Shown: piece by piece, positions 11,931-23,927 of the stretch
Layout of the letters: every line of letters begins with the position of its first letter
Numbering within the stretch: the first letter of the stretch is position 1
Assembly (NCBI GenBank): GCA_022457155.1
Contig: JAJGOT010000466.1
Span: 518,501 to 582,500 of the forward strand
Direction of reading: 5' to 3'
Source: Cladopsammia gracilis
Lineage: Eukaryota > Cnidaria > Anthozoa > Scleractinia > Dendrophylliidae
Length of the DNA: 64,000 bases
The notes under the pieces: generated by a model
What the model saw: the letters and a program-made list of their open reading frames with translations, nothing else
Databases searched by the model: none
Told to the model about the DNA's origin: nothing
Program-made: the position numbers and the translations under genes

Positions 11931-12267
11931 CTGAAATAGTGCCACTAATGCAAAAAGGATCGACAACTTAAAATAGCCCACTTCTGGAAAAAACAGTTTT
12001 GCGACAAGGTTACTACGCATAATCCAGTCTTTCCGCAATTAATGTTTTTGATTTTTGTGTGTTTCAGTTTATTTTAGATATTTGTAGGTCTCAATGCTGA
12101 GCTTGTTATTGCTATTCAATTTAAAATATACTATTAGAAAATGGTCACACCCACTCAGCCAATCAGTGTCCAGTATTTGTGTGTTCTATATTCCATAAAC
12201 TGTCTTAAATTATGTAAGCTAGAGGGGGGGCTTTGAAGCCCAGGGAAATTGTGGGATAAAATAACTA

Positions 12268-12405
12268 CTCATTAGTAAGTTCTATATAGAACATACTAAT
12301 GAATTATTTTGTTTTCCTTTGTTTAAAAGCCTTATTAGTATGCTCTATGTAGAGCATACTAATGAGAAAATAGAGCATACTAATGAGTATATAGAGCATA
12401 CTATT
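12268..12405. repeat. cluster of palindromes
   Basis: Repeated variants of CATTAGTATGCTCTATATAG and its complement, at least four times in about 140 bp, separated by short AT-rich spacers. Confidence 0.8.
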
Positions 12406-12419
12406 ACAGCCTGCTAATT

Positions 12420-12510
12420 ACTCATGCGCGAAGCGGCATGAGGTAAGGTTTCGGCTCCGTTTTTTACTCATGCGAGTAGCGGCATGAGGTAAGGTTTCGG
12501 CTCCGTTTTT
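12420..12510 (+). repeat. 46-bp tandem duplication
   Basis: Two units starting ACTCATGCG (12420 and 12466), each with an AGCGGCATGAGGTAAGG core and ending in CGGCTCCG plus a T-run. They differ at only a few bases. Confidence 0.9.
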
Positions 12511-13400
12511 CTTGTTATTATTTTTATTATTATTATTATTATTATTTTTATTTTTTGTGTCACGATTTTGCATGCAAATGTATGCACGCATATTTTAAAT
12601 TGTACAATCCGGTTCATAGCTTTGCCACTACACTTCCTGTTTAGTGACTTCCGGCTACTCTCACTTCCGGTAAAAGAGCGTTACTCAAGTGTCACGGCAG
12701 CCTCTCCTACAACGCTACTTACATTAGCAATGTTCATGTTTGGTATATATAAGACTTAGAAGAATCATTCCCTTCATTGTGGTAAAGCCTTCATTTCCAA
12801 AACAATCAATAGTAAACAACGTGGTTTGCAGGAGCGATGACTGAATAAAAGGAGTACTCTTCGCCGTTTCGGACATCTTCTTATCATGTTTAAAATATAT
12901 CATAAAACTAACTTACGCATGCGCATGAGTATAGGCTGCTAGGAGCCTCTTGTCTTGTTATTATTTTTATTATTTTTTGTGTCACGATTTTGCATGCAAA
13001 TTTATGCACGCATATTTTAATTTATTATTCCCAGGCTTCCGCTTTTCTCTCGGTCAACACAGTGCATATTTGACTTCCGGTTTTCAGGAATCACGTAAAC
13101 AGTAAAGCCACCAAAACAACGTCATGGAAGCGTCACGCCGCCAACCACCAACGCTTCCCTAACATTGGTACTGAAATTACGTATTTATAACGTTCCGACG
13201 AATCTCTGGTTCCTTGTGGTAGCTTTCTTGATAAAAGCAATTAAAAAAAGAAACGCGATTTACACAGTTAAGTATAAAGTGCAAGAGGTAATCCTGGGAA
13301 AATACGGGTCTTTATCGTCTTGTTGCTTTAGAAAAATTACTTCTTTTCTTGTGGTACAATAAAATATATGACAAATGTTTCTTACGCATGCGCATGACAT
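12511..13400 (+). repeat. 443-bp tandem pair of a dispersed family
   Basis: Copies begin CTTGTTATTATTTTTATTAT at 12511 and 12954. They share TTTTGTGTCACGATTTTGCA and TATGCACGCATATTTTAA, diverge in the middle, and converge again at CTTACGCATGCGCATGA. Copy 1 ends in a hairpin-bearing tail (12929-12953). A related tail occurs at 18652-18690 and, inverted, at 43307-43336. Confidence 0.75.
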
Positions 13401-14281
13401 ACGTTTTCCATAATTTGGTCTTGATAGTGAATTCTGTATTTCTTCCATCGAGGTGAACGTTGCTTTTATACACAGCATACAACTTGAGGCCGAATTTGTC
13501 GCGATTCTGAAGAAATAAGAGCTATTTTAATCAGAGTTCTTCCGAAGCAAAAATGCCAAACATCGATTTCTCGCGCTCGTAAGCATATTGTCAATTTATA
13601 CCCCTTTTTACTGCCGATGCTTTACAATGCCTGTGTTGGAGCAGTCCTCGCTGCCTGTGGTGAGTAATTTCAAGACTTTGTAAAAGAAAGAACAATAGAA
13701 ACACACGGGAAAACGGCGTCGTTATTGCAACCTATCGGATTAAAAAACAATAGACTTTGGGACTGGACTTCTGTGGATTATGGATTGTGGAATGCGTGTC
13801 ATATTAATGTCAATTTTTACTGATTTCACTGCTTTTAAAAATAGTCTTCAAATCTAACAGAAATAATTCACGCTTTCGGAAGTAACAGACGAGTGTGGAT
13901 TTGATCGGGAATCGATAAATTAACATGTAAAGCGAGTACAGAAAAATTGGTAGCTTCGATCAACGCGTCTTGACACGGTCCGAAAGGCATTTTGGTAGGG
14001 GTAATCAACCAATCACATCACTGAATTTATTCACAAGTCTTTTCGGAAGGAATCGCAACACGCAAGATATCAAGGTTTTATATGCGGATATTTGAAGATC
14101 TGGCGCATATTTGTTCAAATGAAAGAGTTAAAACAAAAGGTGGGTTGTTAAAGTTACTGTGTTAAAGTTACTGTTTATTACATTTTAATACAAATATCTT
14201 CATAAATTTTGTCATTATTTGACTTCCTCGCGGGTCTTTCCAATATGGCGGCTTTTGTCCATGTTGTGTAGTCAACCAACG
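13401..14281. other. no gene seen
   Basis: Moderately AT-rich, with only short open frames and no motifs. Confidence 0.5.
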
Positions 14282-14290
14282 CGTTCGCTT

Positions 14291-15735
14291 GGGTTTCGAC
14301 AAAACGCTGACCCCCGGTCTGCTGACCCCCTACTGACCCCCAACTGACCCCCCAACTGACCGCCTATAAAATTAACAGGGTATATCAGAAATAATACTTA
14401 CTAGAAATACGTGTCTCAAAGAACCTCGCGAAGCTTGGGGGAGGGTGTACCGCCGGTCTAAACTTTGGTGACGTCTCGCTTTGCGTATGAGGCTTTTCGC
14501 CATTCCACTTAGTTTTCTTTGAAATCAAAAACGTTGGTAGAAGGTCCTTTCGAGGGTTCGCTTGCCGTTTACCGTCCGCCATAATTGTTTACAATGCTCC
14601 TATAGGCTTACATGAAGTAGTAACCTGTTCCATTGTCACCCCTCCTCCCCCTACCCCTTCTCCCCACCCCCTCCTCCTTCCTCGAAAAAAAAAATGTATA
14701 GGCTGCTTATACAGTTTTGTCTTTTAGCAAGAAAAAGAAAAAAGAAAGAGAAACGGAAACGGAAACGGAAACGGAAACGGAAAAATCTGCTTTCCCTTTA
14801 ATCAATCCCGTGCAGCTTTTCCAGCAACAATCTTGGACATGTCAAATGAAAAATTAATACCAACCCTCCCCCACAGTTCAGTGATGGGAAAATGGCGCGT
14901 TTTGGGTTTCGCGCGAATCCATCTTTGAATCGGGGGGAGGGGAGGTGTTATTTCTCTTTTTATTCTGTCCGAGATTGTAGCCGTTTAACCCACAGCCAAT
15001 CTCATTCTCAAAAGACGTTTCTGTTTCTGCTTCACGACGATTTTGGCTGTTTGTATAAAATTTTATCGCGTCATCGGGTAGGTTATGATATTTCATTTAC
15101 AACTTCGCCAAAATGTTGCAAAATGTTCGTCGTGACAAGACTTCGAATTCGAAACTTGGCCTTTTATTGAAATCTTCTCTCCTCCGCAGAGGCCTCTTTG
15201 TGCCACTAGGAGGCTGGGGAGAGGGGAAAATATAGCGCGTCCCCCGATCGTTCACTTTTTTTTTTTACACTTCCTTTTTCGAATACCGATGGGGGCCTCT
15301 GCGGAGGAGAGAGAGATTGAAATCCATAAAAATATATCGCGTTGGTGTCCTGCAGTTTCTAGCAGCAAAGGAATCGCGACCGCTGACAATGGCGCAGGTT
15401 ACTACCTAATGTAAGCCTATAGGAGCCTTGTAAACAAAGATGGTGGACGGTAAACGGTAAGCGAATCCTCGAAAGGACCTTCTACCAACGTTTTTGGTTT
15501 CAAAGAAAACAAACTGGAACGGCGAAAAGCCCCATACGCAAATCGAGACGCCACCAAGTTTCGACCGGCGGTGCACCTTCCCCCAATCTTCGCGAGGTTC
15601 TTTGAGACGCGTATTTCTAGTGCATGTAAGTATTATTTCTGATATACCCTGTTAATTTTATAGGGGGTCAGTTGGGGGGTCAGTAGGGGTCAGCAGGGGG
15701 TCAGCAGACCGGGGGTCAGCGTTTTGTCGAAACCC
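14291..15735. mobile_element. Mutator-like (MULE) foldback element with 9-bp target duplication
   Basis: Long inverted arms of about 340 bp (14291-14630 and 15388-15735) begin GGGTTTCGACAAAACGCTGA and end in its complement. The 9-bp sequence CGTTCGCTT lies directly outside both ends (14282-14290 and 15736-15744). Long arms plus a 9-bp duplication are the hallmark of Mutator-like elements. The outer arm holds a run of CTGACCCCC repeats. The interior has a GGAAAC hexamer array (14755-14780) and a smaller inverted pair near 15177-15201 and 15288-15312. No transposase is present, so the element is non-autonomous. Confidence 0.85.
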
Positions 15736-16822
15736 CGTTCGCTTCCTGATCCGATATCTTGTCGGTTTTTGCCAAGAAATCTACATCATATATTGCAGAA
15801 ATAGTCATTCTTTAATTTTAGGACGTCTAACCCCATCGTACCTCTTACCGTTTTTCTGTTATTAGCGATCAAACTTTGGCGATTTTTGGAAGTATTAAAA
15901 CACGAGTCAGCTTTATGACACTTGAGTATTGAGTATTCTGAGACTTCAAACTGTAATTTTTAAGGTCGCTTCGACCTTTTGAGATCAAAGTTTCTGTCTT
16001 CATTCTGAGGAAAAACATGATATTTGATTCATATTCTTGTGCAATCTACACACTGATCATGAGATTTGAACATTGCAAATACCGTATATGAGCTTGTTAT
16101 TGTTTTCTTTTTTGGAGTGGCTTCCTAATGAAGTCTTTTTCTTTTAGGTTTAACAGCAAAATGTGGAGCCCTTCATTCTGCTCTTTTTCCTGAAAATAGC
16201 AGCCAAACAAGAATTACATTTTTATTGCTTGACCAAAAATATTGGGGCTTGAGGCAGTGAGGGTTTTGTTCTGTAATTATCATGTCTTGTAAAGTCCTGC
16301 TCTTAGCAACAGAATGCTTAAAATCCAAAGCTCTTGAGACCCACCATTGGGTTGAGAACTGTGAATTCTTGGGTAAATGCCCCCATATCGCCAGTTTGTT
16401 TCATATTTTGGCAGATAATTATCAATGTGGTGTTATTATATAAATAAAATTATAAGGTAGCTTGCATAGACAAAATGCATCAATCATTTAATCAGTCTGT
16501 TAAATATATTTATTTGTTGATTCCTAACATTAATAACAATTATCTACACCGATATTTAATGGATTGTGCTCTAGCAGTAGCCTGCTAGAAATGCACAGCA
16601 GCCCCGGGTTGCTTACTTTTGTCTTCGGTTGACAATAAAAACTTATTACAGACTTAAGTGCTGCATGGTGGCATAGAATAACCTTCATAGTTGGGGGAAA
16701 TTTTTATTGCTTATGAATTGCTATAATTATTTTGATTTCTAATTATTGTTTTCTATTATCAAAATATCAACTCCATTTAACTATGGTATGCCTTGATTAT
16801 CAAGGATCGCAAAGGAGGAGAA

Positions 16823-16857
16823 GGGGGGGTGGGGGGGGGGGGGGGGGGGGGGGGGGG
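16823..16857 (+). repeat. poly-G run, 35 bp
   Basis: Interrupted once by T at 16830. Likely to form G-quadruplex and prone to sequencing error. Confidence 0.95.
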
Positions 16858-16937
16858 CTGTAAGCCAGCAGGTGTAGTTTCTGTTTCTCATTTCTGTGTA
16901 CCGACTTCTCAAAGGGCTTCATTTACATGGTTGCCAC

Positions 16938-17310
16938 AGGTCAGGAATTGGTCAGGGGAAAAATATTCAAGGTCAGGGGAAAGTCAGGGAATTTCATTCT
17001 GAGTCAGGAAAAAGTGACATTTTGGTACATTTTACGGACATGAAATGTGTTGGATTGGTAGAACTAATTGAACGACAAGCTAATGGTTTCCAAGAAAATC
17101 AATCCTTTTTCCATGTTATGTTAACAAACTATCAATTCATGTACACTGCATGTGGCGTTCTGAAAGCATAAATAAATGGGTGGAGAGGTTGGCTGTGAGG
17201 GCAGGTTGGAGGCCATTAATTATTACCAGGACTAATTTGTGAATGTTTTTAATTTAGTCGGTCAGGAAAATTTTTACATTTGTCAGGGAAAAGTCAGGGA
17301 ATTTGACTGA
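16938..17310 (+). repeat. GTCAGGGAA-type dispersed repeat
   Basis: The words GGTCAGGGGAAA, AAGTCAGGGAATTT and GTCAGGAAAA occur in a cluster at 16940-17010 and again at 17259-17305, a pattern like the two ends of one element. Confidence 0.45.
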
Positions 17311-18839
17311 TCGGCATTTAAGTTTGGAGGGGATTGTTTAACAGTTTACATAAATACCTCATTAAGAATTGTCTGTCTGTTAGGAAAGTTGTTACTTAAA
17401 ATTATTATAACAACAACAGTTTGCTCTCTCTGAGCAACCATTCTCTATTGCTGTACTATGACTCTTGTAAGCAACCATCCTCCCTAAGGGATCACTTTCC
17501 AATTCCTGGTTGCTTATGACAGAATCAATTGTAGATTTGTTATAAATTAACCTTGAGATTTGTGCTCAAGTGAAAGAACATGCAGTTGTTCTCACGTGCA
17601 CAGTCCTGATTGTTGTGCTCTAATTACATTCCAAGTAAGAGGGCCCAAAGAAAAAAGGGTTCCTTAGTACCTTAAATTGTTTTGCCACAAACGCAGAGTA
17701 TAGTGCCAAAACACTGCATTTTCATTTTCAAGCCCAGAAGTTGAATTCCTCTTTGCCTGAGGTCCCCCTAATTACAATTTCCTACCAGGTCTTTATGGCC
17801 AGAATTAGATTTCTTTCTAGAAGTTTGTTTTTGTTATTTGTTGTTCAGATGCAACAATCTATGTTAGTCACTGCTTAGTCACTCCATTAGGATTTAAATC
17901 ATGTTTTCCTCTTGAAGTTTTAGCAAGGAATAATCTGTGATATTATAACAAAAACACAACAGTTGTCAGATTTTTAATGGGCAATGGGACTGAAATCTGT
18001 TTTTGTAAACTTATTATTGATTTCATCCCCTTGATTATTTCTTGATGAATTTACAGCTTTATTACTTATTTACTTATTTATTTATTTATTTATACTAAAC
18101 AACAACACAAATCCAGCACCACCAGCATACAGAACAATAAAATCGCCAACGCATATTTCAATATTATAACATTCTAAAACTCTAGAGGACTATAAAATGC
18201 AACAATGGATTGTTGCGGTTACCAACCTCGGAATTTTAATTCCACAATTTAAGCTTATAGCTTCCGTTACAAAATATTCCTCGGTTGGAATTCCGCTTTC
18301 GCTCAATCAGCTGGCTTAAAACCCTGCTAAGTAACAACAGGAATCTTATCACCTTCAATGAAGGCTGATTTGTGCTTGTTGTGGCCCCAATTTTAAGTCA
18401 GTGCACGAGTAATCGATCGATCGATGTATAATGATACCTCGAGTCATTCAGTTGTAAAAAAATGTTATCTATAAATACAAAAGTAATCGCATAAACTTCA
18501 ATTTAGGCCGATTTGTGCTTCCATAGCGGCTAAAATTCTGAAAATTTGTAGTTACTCGAGGTCCTCCCTGAACCGAAAGCCGCTCGAAATGATAATTCAT
18601 CCCATGATGCCTTCCGGACCATGTCCAACCACAACTGGCCTCTTAGCGTCTCATGCGCATCAGTATAGGCTACTCGGAGCCTCTTGTTTAAACAAAAAAC
18701 AACTTGCAGTTATAAAAATGGCAATTTTATTTGAAGTTTTCGCTTTACATAACTTAAGCAAGACATTAATCACCAAAATAACAAAACCAAATTTGATTTA
18801 ACAATTTTTAGGAAAAATTAAACGAAAGACTGGTCTCAC

Positions 18840-19023
18840 CGTGCTTTGGAATTCTGTCTCTTTCTCTTTGCTCAATTTCGTTCACTGTGGTAGGCTTTTG
18901 GAAACTTTCACGTTTATCGAATTCATCCCCCAAGCACTCGGATATGTCTACGCTCTCAAAAGCAAATAACTCTTGAGTGGCAAGGACGGCCTCAAGTTCC
19001 TCGAGCTCTGTATACTGGCTCAT
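18840..19023 (-). CDS. possible first coding exon, unknown protein
   Basis: An ATG at 19023 opens 61 codons starting MSQYTELEELEAVLATQELF, acidic and helical, and ending ERDRIPKHG just before a donor-like GGTGAGAC on the minus strand (exon end 18840, phase 1). The N-terminus and the RIPK motif before a splice site resemble ZMYM/KCTD-type or Crypton-related proteins of cnidarian genomes, but I cannot find a following exon before 18650. The composition looks coding. It could be a transposon-derived gene fragment. Confidence 0.3.
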
Positions 19024-19238
19024 AGCCGGAGCAAATGAGCCATCAAAACAACAAAGAATAAACAAAGCTCCAAAGAAAGAAAAGTATAGTTATTCGTAAA
19101 ATTCTACCAACATTACGGCGACATTCAAAACCAAATAACAACGTGATTCTCAAGTGTGAACGACACAATTAAAAAACGCTCATAAATACAATCTGCATAA
19201 AACATGGTTTCTTCGCGGATGTGACCATTTTCTAAGAC

Positions 19239-19382
19239 GGTTAGACAATGAACGCTCGTGTCCTATGGGATATAGTGCCTCTCGCATTAGATAGAAGTGC
19301 CACTCGGGCTACGCCCTCGTGGCCTTCTATCTATGCTCGAGGCACTATATCCCATTGAACACTCGCGTTCTTTGTCTAACCC
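19239..19382. repeat. 144-bp hairpin MITE-like sequence
   Basis: Arms starting GGTTAGACAA and ending TTGTCTAACC pair through GGGATATAGTGCCTC / GAGGCACTATATCCC to a short loop around 19310. No clear target duplication was found. Two overlapping open frames begin inside it and are chance. Confidence 0.75.
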
Positions 19383-19685
19383 TTACAAAGAATACAACCC
19401 AATGGAAGTGTCAGTCAAGAATGTTCCATTTCACACAGCCACGACCCTTAACAATGCTCCAACTCGATGCTGTTGTTATCTTCACGCGTCCCTGTACTGG
19501 TACTTTCTTGTACCCTTCAATGTTTACTTCGACGATAACGCGACGCCTTCTTTCAAAGCCTCGAGATGATTAGCAACTTGGGAAACTTGAGCTGCACCAG
19601 TACTTGAACGTCTGTTTCGGCCAGTGATACCTGAGGACATAACACTTCCATTAGTATCTGCGGTATTATCGTTTCAGTAACATAA

Positions 19686-19701
19686 GGGACGGACCATTTC
19701 A

Positions 19702-19773
<72 letters not shown>

Positions 19774-19991
19774 GGGGGGGGGGGGGGTTGGGCAATTTCT
19801 TCTGAGTATGATTTTTTTTTCGGCGTCACTATTTGCAAGAATTTTTTTTACCCAAATGCTTGATTTTTTTTCACGTACTTTCTTGTGCACGATTTTTTTT
19901 CTCTTAAATTTCTCCTGCAGGAATTTTTTTTTGGTAATTGCCCAGCCCCCCCCCCCCCCCCCCCCCACACAAAAATTAAATGGTCCGTCCC
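19686..19991. mobile_element. TAA-flanked MITE, 306 bp, with GT and G/C runs
   Basis: Inverted ends GGGACGGACCATTT / AAATGGTCCGTCCC with TAA on both sides (19683-19685 and 19992-19994). Just inside the left end lies a long (GT)n then a G-run. Just inside the right end lies a C-run. TAA duplications fit PIF/Harbinger-type elements. Confidence 0.8.
19705..19772 (+). repeat. (GT)n microsatellite
   Basis: About 34 GT units, immediately followed by TT and a G-run. Able to form Z-DNA. It lies inside the MITE and explains the histidine/threonine-repeat open frames on the other strand. Confidence 0.97.
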
Positions 19992-20354
19992 TAATATGGA
20001 CAGATTGATAACACAGGAAGTGAGTCCAAAAGGTGATTGTTTCCAGTAGTTAAATGCTTATAGTGTGATAATTAATGTCAGCGAGCGCGATTCCGTGACG
20101 GCGCTTTAAATAAATCAATTACTGGATGGGTTTAGTAAGTGCCGACTTCAACTAGTTTTAAAATAATTAAAATGTGAGCAGGTCTCATTTCATCTACTAT
20201 AAATTTTAGCTTTTGAGCTGAAAAAAAAAAAGGAAAAAAGCAGCCCACTTTGTAGCCGTGGTCGGGAACATATATTCTTCAAAGGGGCCGAAGACCGAAG
20301 TACACTTTCAAGTAAAATTCAAACTCAGGAAATTGAACGTCAATCTTGCATATG

Positions 20355-20594
20355 AAGCCTGGTTTCCATACAATCGCAACGATCGCAGAAAAAAGAGTTG
20401 TGCGACCCTTGCGATCATATGGAAACCAAAACGTTGCGATCTTTGCGATCGTTGCGATCCTTGCGATTGAGATCGCAGATATAGAAAAATCCATATAATC
20501 TCAAGGGTCGCAAGAATCGCAGCGATCGTCGATCGTAACGATCGCTGCGATCGTTGTGATCGTTGCGATTACAGTGTATATGGAAACCAGGCTT
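20355..20594. mobile_element. MITE rich in GCGATC palindromes, 240 bp
   Basis: Inverted ends AAGCCTGGTTTCCATA / TATGGAAACCAGGCTT enclose many copies of TTGCGATC and GATCGCAA, so the whole element can fold at several registers. No exact target duplication is visible (flanks TATG and AAGC). Confidence 0.7.
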
Positions 20595-20999
20595 AAGCGC
20601 GGTTACCGTGGGAAAAACGTGGTTTCGATTTTAACATTTTCTCACGACTTGCTTGCTTGTCGCACGGCTTTCGAGAACATTGTGAATGGGAAAAAAACTG
20701 ATGAAAAACTCGAACTTCAACTGGTTTAAACTTTCTTTCCACGATGCGTATATAATAATATTTAGACCAAGGTCTTATAAAAAATGGCATTGATCAAAAT
20801 CACGAGTTTCCTCGCCTTTCTTCGACAACCACAAAGTGATTACACTGGCAGCAAAGCTCACTGTCGTTGCAGATAAAAACTAAACTCTTTGACGCCCTGT
20901 CTTGAAGTACAGTACGCGGGTGGCGGCTTAAAATTTTAACCATGAACTCGAACGCTTATCAGCATAAGTGAAAAAGCGTAATTTCCTGAATTATTCTGG
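20595..20999. other. no gene seen
   Basis: Nothing recognisable between the MITE and the large foldback. Confidence 0.5.
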
Positions 21000-21005
21000 A
21001 GCTCT

Positions 21006-23075
21006 GTACAGCCCCCGAAATGATCCCGACCCCGAAATGATCCCCGACCCCGAAATGATCCCCAAATCGACCCCAAAATGATTCCGACCCCGAAATGATC
21101 CCCATTTTTTTCACACTGACCCCGAAATGATCCCCAAGTAATTTTTGGAATGGAATGGCCTTCCATCCAGAGAAAGCTGGAATGAATAAAATAAAGGCAG
21201 TTAAGGAAATTTTGATTTTCATTATATGCAGTATTCACTTATTTATTCATTTTGGACAATTCTTAAAATAAATAATTATAACGCATTTTTTAACGATTTT
21301 TCAAGAAACTATATCATTTCTTATGGTGTAATAAAGAGTGACAGGCCTACACGACTCCCTCGCGAGTGTTTTAGCCATTTTATAGTTAAGCTCGCAAAAT
21401 GATGCTTCATGTATTTGTAGCGGGTATATGGAGATTTCGAGGTGACTGAATTAAAAGCCTTTTAAACTCGCTAAATGATACAGACTTAAGTCTCGAGGTC
21501 ATTTGTGTTTTTAAGCTGTCTGCCAGTTTTGACCTCTTTGTCGGGACGTCTGTTTAATAGCGATGTTCTTATTATGCCATTTGTTAGAATAGCTCTGGTG
21601 TGAAACCTTTTAACATTGCATGTAGGCTTTGAGCAAGTTTCGAATTGGAGGTCATTTTGAAATTATGCTGTATTCTCGGCGGTTTTCTTCAACTCTGGTT
21701 TCTTCAACTCGGCGGCTTTCTTCAACTTGGCGGCTTTCTTCCGTTCTGGAGCTCTGTTCAATCGGCGGCTTTCTTCAGTTTTGTTTGACCTCTTGCTGTG
21801 CTCATGTAGCCATTTTCTAGTAGAAGTTTATAAACAATGAAAGGTTTTTCACTCTCTCTGAATCTCTCAGGTAGTCGGATTTTTTAGCATGAAATTATCG
21901 ACCGTCAATGGTTTCTTGCAATTAGTTTTATTTTCGCTGGGCCCAGCAGTGTTTTTATTGCAAGCCAAGGTCGTATTTTCATGGACTGTTGATATGTATT
22001 GGTCCGAATTTTCAGAGATAATTGTAGCTTTTTATAAAGCTATGCAATGTTTCATAGAGAGTATAAATCAAGCGCATTTCAGTCACTGCTCCGCTTTGTA
22101 GTTGAGAATTGATGGTTTTTCCGGAGCTCTAATCTGTTTCTCTCCATTGTCATTTGTGCAGTGTTCGTCTCACTGCATTGTAATGAGTTAAACAGTCTAG
22201 CGACTGTTTTGTTTATGCCATGATATTTATGATTTCTACAGGCAAGACCATGGTTTCGGTTCTCCACGTGAACCTCATCAGTTGCCGGGTTTATTCTTGC
22301 TAGATGCAAGTGCCCATTTCATGTGAGAATGGAAAGCCGCCGAGTTGAAGAAACCAGAGTTGAAGAAAACCGCCGAGAATACAGCATAATTTCAAAATGA
22401 CCTCCAATTCGAAACTTGCTCAAAGCCTACATGCAATGTTAAAAGGTTTCACACCAGAGCTATTCTAAAAAATGCCACGATGGCATAATAAGAACATCGC
22501 TATTAAACAGACGTCCCGACAAAGAGGTCAAAACTGGCAGACAGCTTAAAAACACAAATGACCTCGAGACTTAAGTCTGTATCATTTAGCGAGTTTAAAA
22601 GGCTTTTAATTCAGTCACCTCGAAATCTCCATATACCCGCTACAAATACATGAAGCATCATTTTGCGAGCTTAACTATAAAATGGCTAAAACACTCGCGA
22701 GGGAGTCGTGTAGGCCTGTCACTCTTTATTACACCATTAAACGCTACACTCGCAAAAATAAGAAATGATATAGTTTCTTGAAAAATCGTTAAAAAATGCG
22801 TTATGATTATTTATTTTATGAATTGTCCAAAATGAATAAATAAGTGAATACTGCATATAATGAAAATCAAAATTTCCTTAACTGCCTTTATTTTATTCAT
22901 TCCAGCTTTCTCTGGATGGAAGGCTATTCCATTCCAAAAATTACTTGGGGATCATTTCGGGGTCAGTGTGAAAAAATGGGGATCATTTCGGGGTTGGGAT
23001 CATTTCGGGGTCGATTTGGGGATCATTTCGGGGTCGGGGATCATTTCGGGGTCGGGATCATTTCGGGGGCTGTAC
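21006..23075. mobile_element. 2.07 kb foldback element, about 0.7 kb arms
   Basis: The left arm 21006-21720 and right arm 22332-23075 are inverted copies. The ends are GTACAGCCCCCGAAATGATC and its complement, and AGCTCT lies on both sides (21000-21005 and 23076-23081). Each arm starts with several CCCCGAAATGAT units, in different numbers. A loop of about 610 bp is unique. Matching open frames at the two ends (about 20936-21238 minus and 22844-23153 plus) are arm copies, not genes. A 6-bp duplication leaves the superfamily open. Confidence 0.85.
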
Positions 23076-23081
23076 AGCTCT

Positions 23082-23359
23082 CACGCAAGTATGAACGTAC
23101 CTGCCATGATCTATCAAGAAACGAAACATAATTATCATCAATTCGCTGAATGAGTTCAAATTTCAAGTTTCAAATTTCCTAGTCAAAAATACTCTTTGTT
23201 GAGCTACATACTTCTTCTTTCCTTTTTTTTTCTTTTCCTATATTGTCAGGAAGCCTATAGTTCATAAGCCCCTGGCTTCTATATAGGCTTCCTTGTCACT
23301 ACCACCTTAAAAATTTTGTAGTCTAACGTCTTTAAGTTATTATAAATTTCTAGTGTATT

Positions 23360-23398
<39 letters not shown>

Positions 23399-23927
23399 TT
23401 TTTTAATGTGGTTAATGGCAAAATAAAATGAATGAATGAATGAATGAAATTTTATATTCAAGTTCCGATGAATTTCATTGCATTCTCATATGCTTGTTCA
23501 CTGGCTCGGATAGTTTCGTGCCGGTGGATTTTCAAGACCAGTTGCTTATACGCGGCGTACTGTGAAAGAAATTTCCGGAAAAGTTTACATGTAACATTTT
23601 ACAAGACTTTGGTCTGTTCTCTTGCCAAAAAATTCCATTTCAAGGTAATCGATTTTTGTTCTAGTCAGCGTAAACTTCGAGTTCTACGAAGGGTTCGAGT
23701 TTAATTAATTTTGCATAACCTGAATTTAACTGCCGTGTGGTTTTAATGTCCTGAGAAGTTCGTAGGCAATATAATAAGGGCTTTAAAATCAGTTGAAATG
23801 ATTAATTCAAATGGCTGGACTCAATACCTATTTAGTTTACTCTAAATTCAAAAGATAAATAGTATTGAAATGTTTATCAAAAAGAATTTAACCGTTGCAA
23901 CCACCTTTTAAAAAAACTGTGCTTATC
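23082..23927. other. no gene; simple repeats
   Basis: Contains an (ATT)n tract at about 23361-23397 and a short (TGAA)n at about 23427-23448. The frame 23444-23704 has no recognisable motif. Confidence 0.5.

Larger units (their letters stand above)
15745..18650. other. no gene seen; scattered simple repeats
   Basis: AT-rich sequence without a recognisable gene. It holds a poly-G run (16823-16857), a repeat containing GTCAGGGAA words (16938-17310), and TTTA repeats near 18060-18095. The frames at 16793-17171 run through these repeats. Confidence 0.5.

Noticed and set aside
19553..20008. Three overlapping frames with His-Thr or Cys-Val runs
   Set aside because: Products of the GT microsatellite inside a MITE.
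20936..23153. Matching open frames at the two ends of the foldback, with a signal-peptide-like MKIKISLTAFILFIPAF
   Set aside because: They are the same arm sequence read twice through CCCCGAAATGAT repeats; no homology or splice context.
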